Source: DASZVB01 sp036272055
GTDB taxonomy: Bacteria > Myxococcota_A > Polyangia > Polyangiales > Polyangiaceae
DNA length: 64,000 nt
Reading direction: 5' to 3'
NCBI GenBank assembly: GCA_036272055.1
Contig: DATAZL010000078.1
Span: 58,883 to 122,882 of the forward strand
Shown here piece by piece: positions 55,875 through 64,000 of the stretch. The first letter of the stretch is position 1, and each line of letters starts with the position of its first letter. The translations under genes and the position numbers were made by a program. The notes below the pieces were generated by a model, which saw only the letters and a program-made list of their open reading frames with translations, ran no database searches and had not been told where the DNA came from.

Positions 55875-57356
55875 ATGTCCCTCGGGTCGTCGCCGCCGGT
55901 GGCGTCCCCGCGCATCACGAAGCCGGAGCGCGTGTGGGTCAACCGCGGGCTCAAGATGACGAGCGTCCAGTGGATCGGCTTCGACATGGACTACACGCTC
56001 GCCATCTACGACCAGGCGCGCATGGACTCGCTCCAGGTCGACGCCACCGTCGAGCGTCTCGTGAAGCGCGGCTACCCGAGCTACCTGATGAAGCTCGAGT
56101 ACGACCATCGCTTCCCGATCCGCGGTCTCCTCGTCGACAAGCGGTATGGCCACGTCTTGAAGATGAACCGCTTCAAGGTGGTGCGGAAGGGCTGGCATGG
56201 CCTGAAGCCGCTCTCGAAGGACGTCCTTCGAGAGCTCTATAACCACCAGCAGATCCGTCCGCAGACGACGCGGTACCACTGGATCGACACGCTGTTCTCC
56301 CTCGCGGAGGTGACGGCCTACGCCGCCATCACCGAGGCGCTCGAGCGCCGCGGCGAGAAGGTCGACTACGAGCAGCTCTTCCGCGACGTGCGCGAGTCCA
56401 TCGACGAGGCGCACCGCGACGGCACGATCTACGCGAACGTCCTCCCCGACATCCCGAAGTTCATCTACCGCGACCCGCACCTCGCCGAGACGCTGCACAA
56501 GCTCCGCTCTTCCGGGAAGAAGCTCTTTCTCCTGACGAACTCGCCGTGGAGCTACACCGACTCCGTCATGCGGTACCTGCTCGGCGGGCAGATGAACGAA
56601 TATCCGGCGTGGCGGCTCTACTTCGACGTGGTCGTGGTCGCGGCGCAGAAGCCGTCGTGGTTCCGCGAGAGCCGTCCCATCATGGAGCGCGACGGGGACG
56701 TGCTCCGTGATCTGTCGGGTCCGCTCGAGCGCGGGAAGATCTACGAAGGCGGAAGCCTCGTCGAGTTCGAGCGCCTCCTCGGCGTGCCGAGCTCGAGCGT
56801 GCTCTACGTTGGCGATCACATCTACGGCGACATCCTTCGTTCGAAGAAGCACTCCGCGTGGCGCACCGCGCTCGTCATCCAGGAGCTCGACGCGGAGCTC
56901 GAAGCTCACGAGCGCTGCGCGTCGGACATCTCGCGCCAGCGCATGCTCGAGGAGACGAGGGAGAACCTGGAAGACGAGCTTCGCTACTACCAGGCGCGCA
57001 TGAAAGAGGTCGGCAAGAAGGACGCCGCGAAGAAGGACGCCGCGAAGAAAGACGCCGCAGACGGCGACGCGCCGGAATCCACCGACGAGCGCACGCGGGT
57101 GAAGCGCGCCATCGAGCGCATCCGGGGCGAGCTCCGCGAGATCAAGACCGAGCACGGGAAGATCCGCGACGTGGTCGACCTGAGCTTTCACCCGTACTGG
57201 GGCTCGCTCCTGAAGCAGGACAACGAGCTCTCCATCTTCGGGCAGCAGGTGGAGGCGTACGCGGACATATACATGCGCCGGGTCTCCTGCCTCCGCCACT
57301 ACTCGCCCATGCAGTTCTTCCGCTCGCCGCACGACCTGATGCCTCACGAGCTGTGA
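55875..57356 (+). CDS. HAD-IG family 5'-nucleotidase
   Basis: I choose ATG 55875; GTG 55836 is a longer in-frame alternative. The catalytic HAD motif I is WIGFDMDYTLAIYD, and motif IV is VLYVGDHIYGDIL. The protein is about 493 residues, as in the bacterial relatives of cytosolic purine 5'-nucleotidase (HAD-IG). An internal stretch near residues 381-395 consists of three KKDAA units encoded by an almost exact 15-bp tandem repeat, inside a charged coiled-coil insertion. The likely reaction is removal of phosphate from purine monophosphates. Confidence 0.9.
   Translation: MSLGSSPPVASPRITKPERVWVNRGLKMTSVQWIGFDMDYTLAIYDQARMDSLQVDATVERLVKRGYPSYLMKLEYDHRFPIRGLLVDKRYGHVLKMNRFKVVRKGWHGLKPLSKDVLRELYNHQQIRPQTTRYHWIDTLFSLAEVTAYAAITEALERRGEKVDYEQLFRDVRESIDEAHRDGTIYANVLPDIPKFIYRDPHLAETLHKLRSSGKKLFLLTNSPWSYTDSVMRYLLGGQMNEYPAWRLYFDVVVVAAQKPSWFRESRPIMERDGDVLRDLSGPLERGKIYEGGSLVEFERLLGVPSSSVLYVGDHIYGDILRSKKHSAWRTALVIQELDAELEAHERCASDISRQRMLEETRENLEDELRYYQARMKEVGKKDAAKKDAAKKDAADGDAPESTDERTRVKRAIERIRGELREIKTEHGKIRDVVDLSFHPYWGSLLKQDNELSIFGQQVEAYADIYMRRVSCLRHYSPMQFFRSPHDLMPHEL
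57015..57059 (+). repeat. Coding 15-bp tandem repeat (three units) in the nucleotidase
   Basis: AAGAAGGACGCCGCG occurs twice exactly and a third time with two changes (AAGAAAGACGCCGCA). It encodes a charged KKDAA repeat in a flexible region of the protein. Confidence 0.8.
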
Positions 57357-57628
57357 CCGAAGCCGTCTCGTGGCCGCTGATGGCCATGCCGACGAGATGA
57401 CGCTTTGCGCAGCTTTTCGTACCTTGCGTAGTTGATGCTGATGGGGGAACGTACCCCCGTTCTGCGGAGGCGATTCTCGGGAAGCTAGCCGCGAGGTCCG
57501 TGGTTCTCCTCCGATCTCGGTTCTTCTGTGACCCGCTTTGGAGTAGCGATGCCCCTGCCGGCGAACAGACCACACAAGACGCCCGTGACCACCGACAGCG
57601 TGACCGGGCGGCGAAGAGGAACGATTCG

Positions 57629-58317
<689 letters not shown>

Positions 58318-58318
<1 letters not shown>

Positions 58319-58761
58319 TGGCGGGCGGAGCATCGGACGACGACGACGGGCTCATCAGCGGCATCAACGTCACGCCGCTCGTCGACGTCATGATGGTGCT
58401 CCTCGTCATCTTCATGGTCACGGCGAAGATCATCGTCCAGCAAGGCATGCCGATGGATCTGCCGAAGTCCGCGAGCGGCGAGAGCATGCAGACGATCTTC
58501 AGCGTCGACATGGCGGTGGACGGAAAGATCCACGTCGACTCCAAGCCCGTCGCGGACGACGAGCAGATCCTCCCGCTCGCGCGCGCCGCGAAGGCGGGGA
58601 ACAAGGACATCCGTGCCGTCATCCGCGCCGACAAGAAGGTCGAGCACGGGCGCGTCATCCACGCGCTCGACCTGCTACGCCAGGGTGGGATCTCGAAGAT
58701 CGCGTTCGCCGTGTCACCGACGACCAAGGCCGACGTCGAACCGCCCCCCCCTCCCAAGTAG
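58318..58761 (+). CDS. exbD: ExbD/TolR-type protein
   Basis: The 147-residue protein has one N-terminal helix with the essential Asp in INVTPLVDVMMVLLVIFMVT. The periplasmic domain ends in a RQGGISKIAFAV strand and a Pro-rich tail. It forms the ion channel with the upstream ExbB, to which it is translationally coupled. A repeat copy separates it from tonB. Confidence 0.93.
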
Positions 58762-58790
58762 ACGTTCATCGTCGAACAGCGCAGTCCTCG

Positions 58791-58892
58791 AGGCATCAAA
58801 GATGCGGAACTACGCGAGCGAAGCGAGCCCGCCGAAGGCGGCGGGGGGAGCAGTTCGCCGAAGGCGAAGCTGCGGGGGGCCAAGGCCCCCCT
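58791..58892 (-). repeat. GC-hairpin repeat family (copy 6, reverse orientation, within an operon)
   Basis: This copy runs from GAGGCATCAAAGATGCGGAACTACG through CGAGCGAAGCGAG and TTCGCC/GGCGAA modules to GGGGGGCC-AA-GGCCCCCC-TTTAC. It ends 8 bases before the tonB Shine-Dalgarno sequence (AGGA, 58901). The final stem and T-run could attenuate transcription between exbD and tonB. Confidence 0.85.
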
Positions 58893-58908
58893 TTACTAGT
58901 AGGAACGA

Positions 58909-59769
58909 ATGGTGAGTCACGCCGAAACCGTTCGGCGATCCCCCGAGAGCGTCATCGCGAGCGACCCGTTCGCGAAGATGCTCGCGTTCGACGACCGCGG
59001 TGCGCTCCGTTTCCGGGTGAGCCTCGCGCTGACGGTCGCGCTCTATCTCTCGCTCGGCCTTCGCGGTCTGGCGATGTCGACCGGGCTCGGCGGCTTTGCC
59101 GACAGCGTGTTCCGGGTGCTCCAGCGCTCGCACCACACCGAGTACGAGATAGAGCCGCCCCCGCCGCCACCGCCCGAGCCGGAGCCCACGCCGGAACCCG
59201 AGCCCGAGGTGCCGAAGGAAGCGCCACCCCCGAAGGCCGCTGCCGCGCCCGCTACTCCGCCCGCGGCGGCGCAGGCCGGGCAAGTGATGACGTCGACTCC
59301 CGACCCCGACGAGCCCGTCGATCTGACGGGAGACGGCTTCGTGCAGGGTACGGGTGACGCCTTCGCCGGTGGCGTCACCACGACGAGCGGGACGAGCAAG
59401 TCCGCCGTGCGCGACGTGAAGGCGGCCGGTTCCGCGGAAGCCGCGGCGCCCGCGGTGAAGCCGAGCACGGGTACCGGCGGCCCCGACCAGTCGCGCAAGG
59501 CCGCGCTTCTCGGCGGCAATTCATGGGACCGGTGCGGGTTCCCCGCCGAGGCGGACATCGAGCAGATCAACAACGCTCGCGTGACCCTGGTCGTCACCGT
59601 GGACTCCGACGGCCATGCGACGAACGCCTCGGTCTCACAAGATCCGGGCTACGGCTTCGGCGCGCTCGCCAAGCGCTGTGCGCTCCGCGAGCGCTACTCA
59701 CCTGCGCTGAACAGGGCCGGGGAGCCGGTCACGGCCACGCAGACCATCGTCATCAACTTTCGCAGGTGA
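58909..59769 (+). CDS. TonB-type energy transducer
   Basis: The 286-residue protein has a cytoplasmic N-terminus of about 38 residues and one helix (SLALTVALYLSLGLRGLAM). A Glu/Pro-rich spacer (EIEPPPPPPPEPEPTPEPEP) and an Ala-rich linker follow. The C-terminal domain (about residues 200-286) resembles TonB, with VTLVVTVDSDGHATNASVS and a final QTIVINFRR strand, plus two cysteines (RCGF, KRCALRER) not usual for TonB. It completes exbB-exbD-tonB. A repeat copy lies just upstream. Confidence 0.85.
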   Translation: MVSHAETVRRSPESVIASDPFAKMLAFDDRGALRFRVSLALTVALYLSLGLRGLAMSTGLGGFADSVFRVLQRSHHTEYEIEPPPPPPPEPEPTPEPEPEVPKEAPPPKAAAAPATPPAAAQAGQVMTSTPDPDEPVDLTGDGFVQGTGDAFAGGVTTTSGTSKSAVRDVKAAGSAEAAAPAVKPSTGTGGPDQSRKAALLGGNSWDRCGFPAEADIEQINNARVTLVVTVDSDGHATNASVSQDPGYGFGALAKRCALRERYSPALNRAGEPVTATQTIVINFRR

Positions 59770-59811
59770 CGGCTTTCCCTGATGGTAGAGTCGGTCGCGA
59801 TACGCTCGACC

Positions 59812-60276
59812 ATGTCCGACACCTCCGAGCTGCTGAAAAGGGTCGACCTCTTCGCCGGGCTGAAGCCTGAGGGGATCACCCTCATTTCGAAGGTCGCGAC
59901 CGAAGAGACACACGCGGTCGGCACCAAGATCTTTCAGCACGGGGACGCGGGGGACAAGCTCTACCTCATCCTCGACGGCAAGGTCCGCATCAGCCGGGAC
60001 GTGCCCGGGATGGGGGAAGAAGCGCTGGCCGTCCTCGGCCCCGGTCAGGTCTTCGGGGAGATGGCCCTGCTCGACGAGTCGCCCCGCTCGGCCGACGCGC
60101 GCGTCCATGAGCATTGTCGCGTCCTCGCCATCCCGAAGGACGGCTTCGACGATCTCCTCTTCATGCACAAGGACCTCGCTTACGAGGTGCTGTGGAGCAT
60201 GGTGCGGATGCTCATTGGTCGGCTCCGCGAAACTACTGATAAACTGACCTTCCTGTCAGTGACCGGGCGATTCTGA
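59812..60276 (+). CDS. Cyclic-nucleotide-binding (cNMP) domain protein
   Basis: I choose ATG 59812; ATG 59782 is a slightly longer alternative. The 154-residue protein is one CAP-like sensor domain: KRVDLFAGLKPEGITLISKV, DKLYLILDGKVRISR, and the phosphate-binding cassette FGEMALLDESPRSADAR, where the conserved Arg is present as RSADAR. There is no DNA-binding helix-turn-helix; the C-terminal helix is short. It follows tonB by 42 bp, so it may belong to that transcription unit. A terminator follows. Confidence 0.85.
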   Translation: MSDTSELLKRVDLFAGLKPEGITLISKVATEETHAVGTKIFQHGDAGDKLYLILDGKVRISRDVPGMGEEALAVLGPGQVFGEMALLDESPRSADARVHEHCRVLAIPKDGFDDLLFMHKDLAYEVLWSMVRMLIGRLRETTDKLTFLSVTGRF

Positions 60277-60312
60277 GGGTGCATCCGCTCCCCTGCCCGC
60301 CCCTTCAGGAGC

Positions 60313-60334
60313 GCCGCGCGAACGCGCGGCTTTT
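60313..60334 (+). terminator. Factor-independent terminator upstream of lexA
   Basis: GCCGCGC-GAAC-GCGCGGC forms a 7-bp GC stem with a 4-base loop followed by TTTT. It lies after the cNMP gene and should separate it from lexA. Confidence 0.75.
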
Positions 60335-60397
60335 GTGCCTGATCGTGAAGATCAGGGTTCGCTGAAGAGGCGAACACCTGCGGCTTTTCTCCACAAT

Positions 60398-60426
60398 TTG
60401 ACTTCCTGACACCCGTTCAGTACGAT
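60398..60426 (+). promoter_or_regulatory. lexA promoter
   Basis: TTGACT (60398-60403) is separated by exactly 17 bases from TACGAT (60421-60426), and the ATG follows 13 bases later. Both boxes match sigma-70 hexamers well (5/6 and 4/6). Confidence 0.7.
60406..60420 (+). promoter_or_regulatory. Candidate LexA operator in the lexA promoter spacer
   Basis: CTGACACCCGTTCAG is an inverted CTGA-N7-TCAG lying wholly between the -35 and -10 boxes. Its GTTCAG half resembles the right half of the LexA box described for Myxococcus; the left half matches poorly. The position is ideal for autorepression. Confidence 0.65.
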
Positions 60427-60439
60427 TCGCGGACTCAAC

Positions 60440-61084
60440 ATGCAGGGTCTCACGAAGCGTCAAGAGCAAACGCTCGACTATATCCGCCAGTCCATCGAGC
60501 AGCGAGGCTACCCGCCCACGCTCCGCGAGATAGGCGAGTACATGGGGATCCGCTCGACCAACGGGGTCAACGATCACCTGCGCGCGCTCGAGCGCAAAGG
60601 CTACCTGCGGCGTGAGGACATGAAGAGCCGCGCCCTCCGGGTCGTGGACCAGATCGACAAGAATGCCCCGCCGCCGAAGCCGAGCGACGAGAACCTCATC
60701 GACATCAAGGTCGTCGGTCGCGTAGCGGCCGGTCTCCCGTTGATGGCCGAAGAGAACGTCATCGACACCGTCCGCATCGATCGGATGATGGTGCGCGGTG
60801 GCCGCGAGGTCTTCGGCCTCAAAGTGACCGGGGATTCGATGATCGAGGCCGGCATTCTCAATGGCGATTACATCTTCGTTCGCCGCCAGCCCAGCGCCGA
60901 TCGCGGAGAGATCGTCGTCGCCCTCATCGGGGACGAGGCCACCGTGAAGCACTACTACCCCGAGAAGGACTACATCCGGTTCCAGCCGGCCAACTCCCAG
61001 ATGGCTCCGATTCTCGTTCGGGCCGTCGATTTCAAGCCGACGATGTTGCTCGGCGTCGTGGTCGGCGTCTTTCGCCGTCTCTGA
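60440..61084 (+). CDS. lexA: LexA repressor
   Basis: This is the SOS-response repressor with self-cleaving peptidase activity, 214 residues long. The N-terminal winged helix includes QSIEQRGYPPTLREIGEYMG and IRSTNGVNDHLRALERKGYL (recognition helix region). The autocleavage Ala-Gly lies in VGRVAAGLPLMAEENV. The catalytic Ser is in VTGDSMIEAGI and the catalytic Lys in DEATVKHYYPEKDY. It stands alone behind its own promoter and operator, with a terminator upstream. Confidence 0.97.
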   Translation: MQGLTKRQEQTLDYIRQSIEQRGYPPTLREIGEYMGIRSTNGVNDHLRALERKGYLRREDMKSRALRVVDQIDKNAPPPKPSDENLIDIKVVGRVAAGLPLMAEENVIDTVRIDRMMVRGGREVFGLKVTGDSMIEAGILNGDYIFVRRQPSADRGEIVVALIGDEATVKHYYPEKDYIRFQPANSQMAPILVRAVDFKPTMLLGVVVGVFRRL

Positions 61085-61245
61085 GCCGCTTCGTCCTGTC
61101 GCGTCAGGGGTACCGCGGCCGTGAGCCGCTCACGCGGGTGCGGCTTACATACGTCGGATGGCGCAGGAAACGTGCACTGAACGACGTCCTGGGGCTGTTG
61201 ACGCCTGCTTCAGAGGGTTGATAGCGTCGGCGTCGCGGTTCCTGA

Positions 61246-61566
61246 ATGGCCGAGCCCAAGTCGCCGAGTCTTCACGCCGCGCTCGCAGCAATCCCGTTCG
61301 CGCTGCTGCTGGTCGGGTGCGGCAACACGATCTACGCGTTCAAGGCGAACTCCGCCGCGAACAAGGTCGAAGAAGCGCACGAGCTCGGCGCCGAGAAGCT
61401 CGCGCCTTACGAATATTACTACGCCGAGCAACACCTCCGTAAAGCCGAGGAAGAAGCCGCAGGCGCCGACTACAGCGACGCGATCAACCTCGCCGAGGCG
61501 AGCGAGGAGTACGCCGACAAGGCGATCCGGTTGACCAAGGCCGCACAGCGCGGGGCCGGCCGATGA
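61246..61566 (+). CDS. DUF4398-type lipoprotein
   Basis: This 106-residue protein has a lipoprotein signal ending in FALLLVGC. The mature part is a helical hairpin with KANSAANKVEEAHELGAEKL and YYYAEQHLRKAEEEAAGADY, matching DUF4398 (small helical lipoproteins often encoded beside OmpA proteins). It overlaps the OmpA/TSP3 gene by 4 bp, so the pair is likely to work together at the outer membrane, perhaps tethering to peptidoglycan. Confidence 0.8.
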   Translation: MAEPKSPSLHAALAAIPFALLLVGCGNTIYAFKANSAANKVEEAHELGAEKLAPYEYYYAEQHLRKAEEEAAGADYSDAINLAEASEEYADKAIRLTKAAQRGAGR

Positions 61567-62675
61567 ACGTGCGCTCGCGATTCGTGATCGCGGCGTCGCT
61601 GTCTACGCTCCTCGGCTACGGCTGCGCCGAAGCGCCGCAGCTACAGGGCAAGATCGAGGGCCTCGAGAAGATCGCCGAGCAAGCGGAGCGCAACGGCGCG
61701 ATCCGCTGCGCGCCGCGTGAGCTCGCGACGGCAAAGAGCAACCTCGAGTTCGCGAAGATCGAGCTCGCGCAAGGCTCGCTCAGCCGCGCGAAGGAACACG
61801 TCGCGATCGCCGAACCGAACGCGAACGCGGCGACGTTTCTTTCGCCGCCGCAGTACTGCGCGACGCGGCAGTTCATCGAGCCCGGCGATCGCGACGGCGA
61901 CGGCTATGCCGATCCCGACGACGGATGCCCCGACGAGCCCGAGAACTTCAACGGCTTCAAGGACGAAGACGGCTGCCCCGACGACCCCGACACCGACGGC
62001 GATGGCGTGCCCGACTCCGCCGACCAGTGCGTGCTCGAGCCCGAGGACGCCGACAAGTATCTGGACGAAGATGGGTGCCCGGATCTCGACAACGATCTCG
62101 ACGGCATCCCCGACGTCACCGACAAGTGCCCGAACGAAGCGGAAGATCCCGACGGGTACCAGGACGAAGACGGCTGCCCCGATCCCGACAACGACAGTGA
62201 TCAGGTGCCCGACGTGAAGGACATGTGTCCGAACGAGGCGGGCTCCACGACGTCGGAGCCGCTCGGTTGCCCCACGTCGTCACTCGTCATCGTCACCGAC
62301 TGTGAAGTGAAGATCACGCAGCAGATCCACTTCGAGTTCAACAAGGCGAAGATTCGCCCCGAGAGCTTCCCGGTCCTGAACGCGGTCGTGGACGCGATCC
62401 AGAAGAACCCCGACATCCGTATCGAGGTCCAGGGTCATACCGACAACGTCGGCGGCGCGGTGTACAACAAGCACCTCAGCGAGCAGCGCTCCGCGTCCGT
62501 CAGGGTGTATCTGACTTCACACGGCGTCGATTCGACGCGGCTGACGTCGCACGGCTACGGCTTCGACCGTCCGCTGGTGCCCAACGACACCAACCAGAAT
62601 CGAGCTCTGAACCGACGTGTGCAGTTCGTGCGCACCGAGGGCGCGAAGGAAGGGTGCCCGCCAACTTCGAGGTAA
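61563..62675 (+). CDS. OmpA-family protein with thrombospondin type-3 repeats
   Basis: The 370-residue protein starts with an export signal (residues 1-20; a Cys in GYGCAEAP suggests a lipoprotein). A helical region of about 80 residues resembles the DUF4398 helices of its neighbour. Next come about five Asp-rich, Ca2+-binding TSP3-type repeats, each containing DxDxDGxPD or EDPDGYQDEDGCPDP and a Cys. The C-terminal OmpA domain (IHFEFNKAKIRPESFPVLNA, IEVQGHTDNVGG, LSEQRSASVRVYLTSHGV, QNRALNRRVQFV) binds peptidoglycan. It is translationally coupled to the preceding lipoprotein. Confidence 0.93.
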   Translation: MNVRSRFVIAASLSTLLGYGCAEAPQLQGKIEGLEKIAEQAERNGAIRCAPRELATAKSNLEFAKIELAQGSLSRAKEHVAIAEPNANAATFLSPPQYCATRQFIEPGDRDGDGYADPDDGCPDEPENFNGFKDEDGCPDDPDTDGDGVPDSADQCVLEPEDADKYLDEDGCPDLDNDLDGIPDVTDKCPNEAEDPDGYQDEDGCPDPDNDSDQVPDVKDMCPNEAGSTTSEPLGCPTSSLVIVTDCEVKITQQIHFEFNKAKIRPESFPVLNAVVDAIQKNPDIRIEVQGHTDNVGGAVYNKHLSEQRSASVRVYLTSHGVDSTRLTSHGYGFDRPLVPNDTNQNRALNRRVQFVRTEGAKEGCPPTSR

Positions 62676-62755
62676 ACTCGGGCGGGACGCGAGTGGGAGA
62701 GCCAAGGCGCGGCTCTCGTGACAGCGAAAGATTGTGTTCGAACCGGAGGACTCAC

Positions 62756-64000
62756 GTGCACCGCCGATCTGCTTTTTGTTTATTTCTCAGTGCGCTCCTG
62801 CTCTTCGTCGCCGGAAGCGCTCACGCGGCGCCGCGTGACGCCGCTGCCACGCAGAAGATCGACGAGGCGATCAACAAGTACTACCTGGCTACGGAGTTCG
62901 ACAAAGCGGAGGCGCTCCTCAAGGGCATCCTCGAAGCTTGCGAAGACCGCTGCAGCCCGACCGTCAAGGGCCGCGCCTGGATGTACATCGGCATCGTCCG
63001 CGGCAGTGGCCGTCAGGACATGGCCGGCACCAAGGAAGCCTTCGCCCAGGCACTGGCCGCCGATCCATCGGTGAAGCTCGACGACGCGCTCGCGACGCCG
63101 CCCGTGAAGCAGGCGTTCGACGCGGCGGGCGGCGCCGGTGGCAGCGCGGCGCCCGCGCCGGAAACCGCAGCACCTGCGGCCAAGCCGGCAGCAGCCGGCG
63201 CGACGGCAGCGGGCGGCGCGGTCGGCAACATGGAGTGCACGCCGAACGTCAAAGAAGTCGAGATGCAGCGGCCGATCCCAGTCGCGTGCACGACCGACGA
63301 GCCCGCGGCGAAGGTGACGCTCCGCTACAAGCCCTTCGGCAGCGAGGAGTGGGCGACCGTCCCGATGCAGAAGAAGGGCGAGTACTGGCAAGGCCAGGTG
63401 CCGTGCTCCGACACCGGTACGTCCGGCAAGCTCCGCTTCTACGTCCAGGCCAAGGACAAGGACGGCGAAGAGCTCGATAGCTTCGGTTCGAAGAAGCAGC
63501 CGACGGAGATCAAGATCGTCTCGAAGACGGACGAGGAACCGCCCGCGTACCCCGGTCAGCCCGCGCCGCAGAAATGCATGTCTGCGAGCGAATGCCCCGA
63601 GGAGATGATCGGCACTCCCGCGTGCCCGACCGGCGGCGCCAAAGTGCGAGGCGGCAAGGGCTGGGGTTCCCCGTGTGAGCAATCGCAGGAGTGCGACTCC
63701 GGTCTACTCTGCCAGCAAGGCGACAACGGGAAGACCTGCGAGAACGCGCCGAAGTGCGACTCGAACAGCGACTGCCCGTCGGGCGCCGTCTGCAAGAGCG
63801 GCATGTGCGATCTCGACGAGGCGGGCGGCGCGAGCACGCCCGGCAAGTACAAGAAGAACATGATCGGGCTGCACATCGCCCCCGATTTTGCGTTGCTCAG
63901 CGGCCACGACGTCTGCTTGAGCAATGACTTCAGCTGCTTCTACTCGGGCGGGCAACAGTACGTCGGGCATCCGACGAAGGATCACGCCGGCAGCCTGAAC
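62756..64000 (+). CDS. Exported TPR-type protein with Cys-rich domain (3' truncated)
   Basis: The start is GTG 62756 with GGAGGA at 62745-62750. The frame runs off the window end after 415 codons. It has a signal peptide (HRRSAFCLFLSALLLFVAGS, cleaved at AHA). A helical, TPR-like domain (TQKIDEAINKYYLATEFDKA, then SPTVKGRAWMYIGIVRGSGR) is followed by an Ala/Pro-rich linker. A beta-sandwich domain comes next (VTLRYKPFGSEEWATVPMQK). A Cys-rich segment (SPCEQSQECDSGLLCQQGD, KCDSNSDCPSGAVCKSGMCD) follows, and then the start of what may be a C-terminal beta-barrel (KKNMIGLHIAPDFALLSG). This architecture is familiar from myxobacterial outer-membrane proteins of unknown function. Confidence 0.8.
   Translation, partial: MHRRSAFCLFLSALLLFVAGSAHAAPRDAAATQKIDEAINKYYLATEFDKAEALLKGILEACEDRCSPTVKGRAWMYIGIVRGSGRQDMAGTKEAFAQALAADPSVKLDDALATPPVKQAFDAAGGAGGSAAPAPETAAPAAKPAAAGATAAGGAVGNMECTPNVKEVEMQRPIPVACTTDEPAAKVTLRYKPFGSEEWATVPMQKKGEYWQGQVPCSDTGTSGKLRFYVQAKDKDGEELDSFGSKKQPTEIKIVSKTDEEPPAYPGQPAPQKCMSASECPEEMIGTPACPTGGAKVRGGKGWGSPCEQSQECDSGLLCQQGDNGKTCENAPKCDSNSDCPSGAVCKSGMCDLDEAGGASTPGKYKKNMIGLHIAPDFALLSGHDVCLSNDFSCFYSGGQQYVGHPTKDHAGSLN

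Noticed and set aside
62734..62750. T-loop-like GTTCGAACC suggesting a tRNA
   Set aside because: The flanking bases do not pair as a T-stem, and no acceptor or anticodon arm is visible. It is simply the sequence before the ribosome binding site of the last gene.

Overview
The window is GC-rich, densely coded bacterial chromosome from a Gram-negative organism, most likely a myxobacterium (Myxococcota, Polyangia-like). This is inferred from the combination of a mevalonate-pathway isoprenoid cluster in a proteobacterial-type genome, ExbB/ExbD/TonB, an OmpA protein with thrombospondin type-3 repeats, FHA proteins, many lipoproteins, and a LexA gene behind a GTTCAG-containing operator. Nothing in the window fixes the species. 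I found no rRNA, tRNA, CRISPR array, transposase or phage gene.

Layout. 0-6.3 kb: the 3' part of a membrane spermidine-synthase-like protein, a Tiki/ChaN-like lipoprotein, a GNAT acetyltransferase, glnS and an exported beta-rich protein. 6.4-8.7 kb: a histidine kinase/response regulator pair with an unusual Pro/Gly/His-rich sensor. 9-18.1 kb: the lower mevalonate pathway. A minus-strand arm (fni, a lipoprotein, a membrane protein) diverges from a plus-strand operon (polyprenyl synthase, mevalonate kinase, mvaD, phosphomevalonate kinase, class II HMG-CoA reductase). 18.2-22.3 kb: an FHA protein, a DUF4230 protein and three lipoproteins. 22.7-31.4 kb: a minus-strand operon nuoEFJKLMN encoding part of respiratory Complex I; nuoABCD, G, H and I are not here. 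NuoL carries a His-rich loop and a PKD-like C-terminal extension. 31.7-37.2 kb: a zinc-ribbon/Pro-Gln-rich membrane protein, a DUF2752 protein, ychF and a pair of acyl-CoA dehydrogenases.

37.2-52.1 kb is a block of cell-envelope and glycan-type membrane proteins: two convergent DUF2079 paralogues, GT-C-like transferases, an F5/8-type-C protein, an acyltransferase, a GT2-methyltransferase fusion and a frameshifted GT-C gene. 52.2-54.1 kb holds a divergent glutamine amidotransferase and dipeptide epimerase. 54.2-55.7 kb holds two different toxin-antitoxin modules placed tail to tail (DUF433/DUF5615 and HepT/MntA). 55.8-64 kb: a HAD-IG nucleotidase, exbB-exbD-tonB, a cNMP-binding protein, lexA with a readable promoter/operator, a DUF4398 lipoprotein, an OmpA/TSP3 protein, and an exported TPR-type protein that runs off the window.

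The most unusual non-coding element is a family of modular, hairpin-rich GC repeats built on a GGGGGGCC/GGCCCCCC stem and TTCG-loop mini-hairpins. It occurs at six intergenic places. One array is bracketed by a perfect 16-bp direct repeat that contains the stop codons of both neighbouring genes, which looks like a recent insertion. Coding regions are otherwise mostly conventional.
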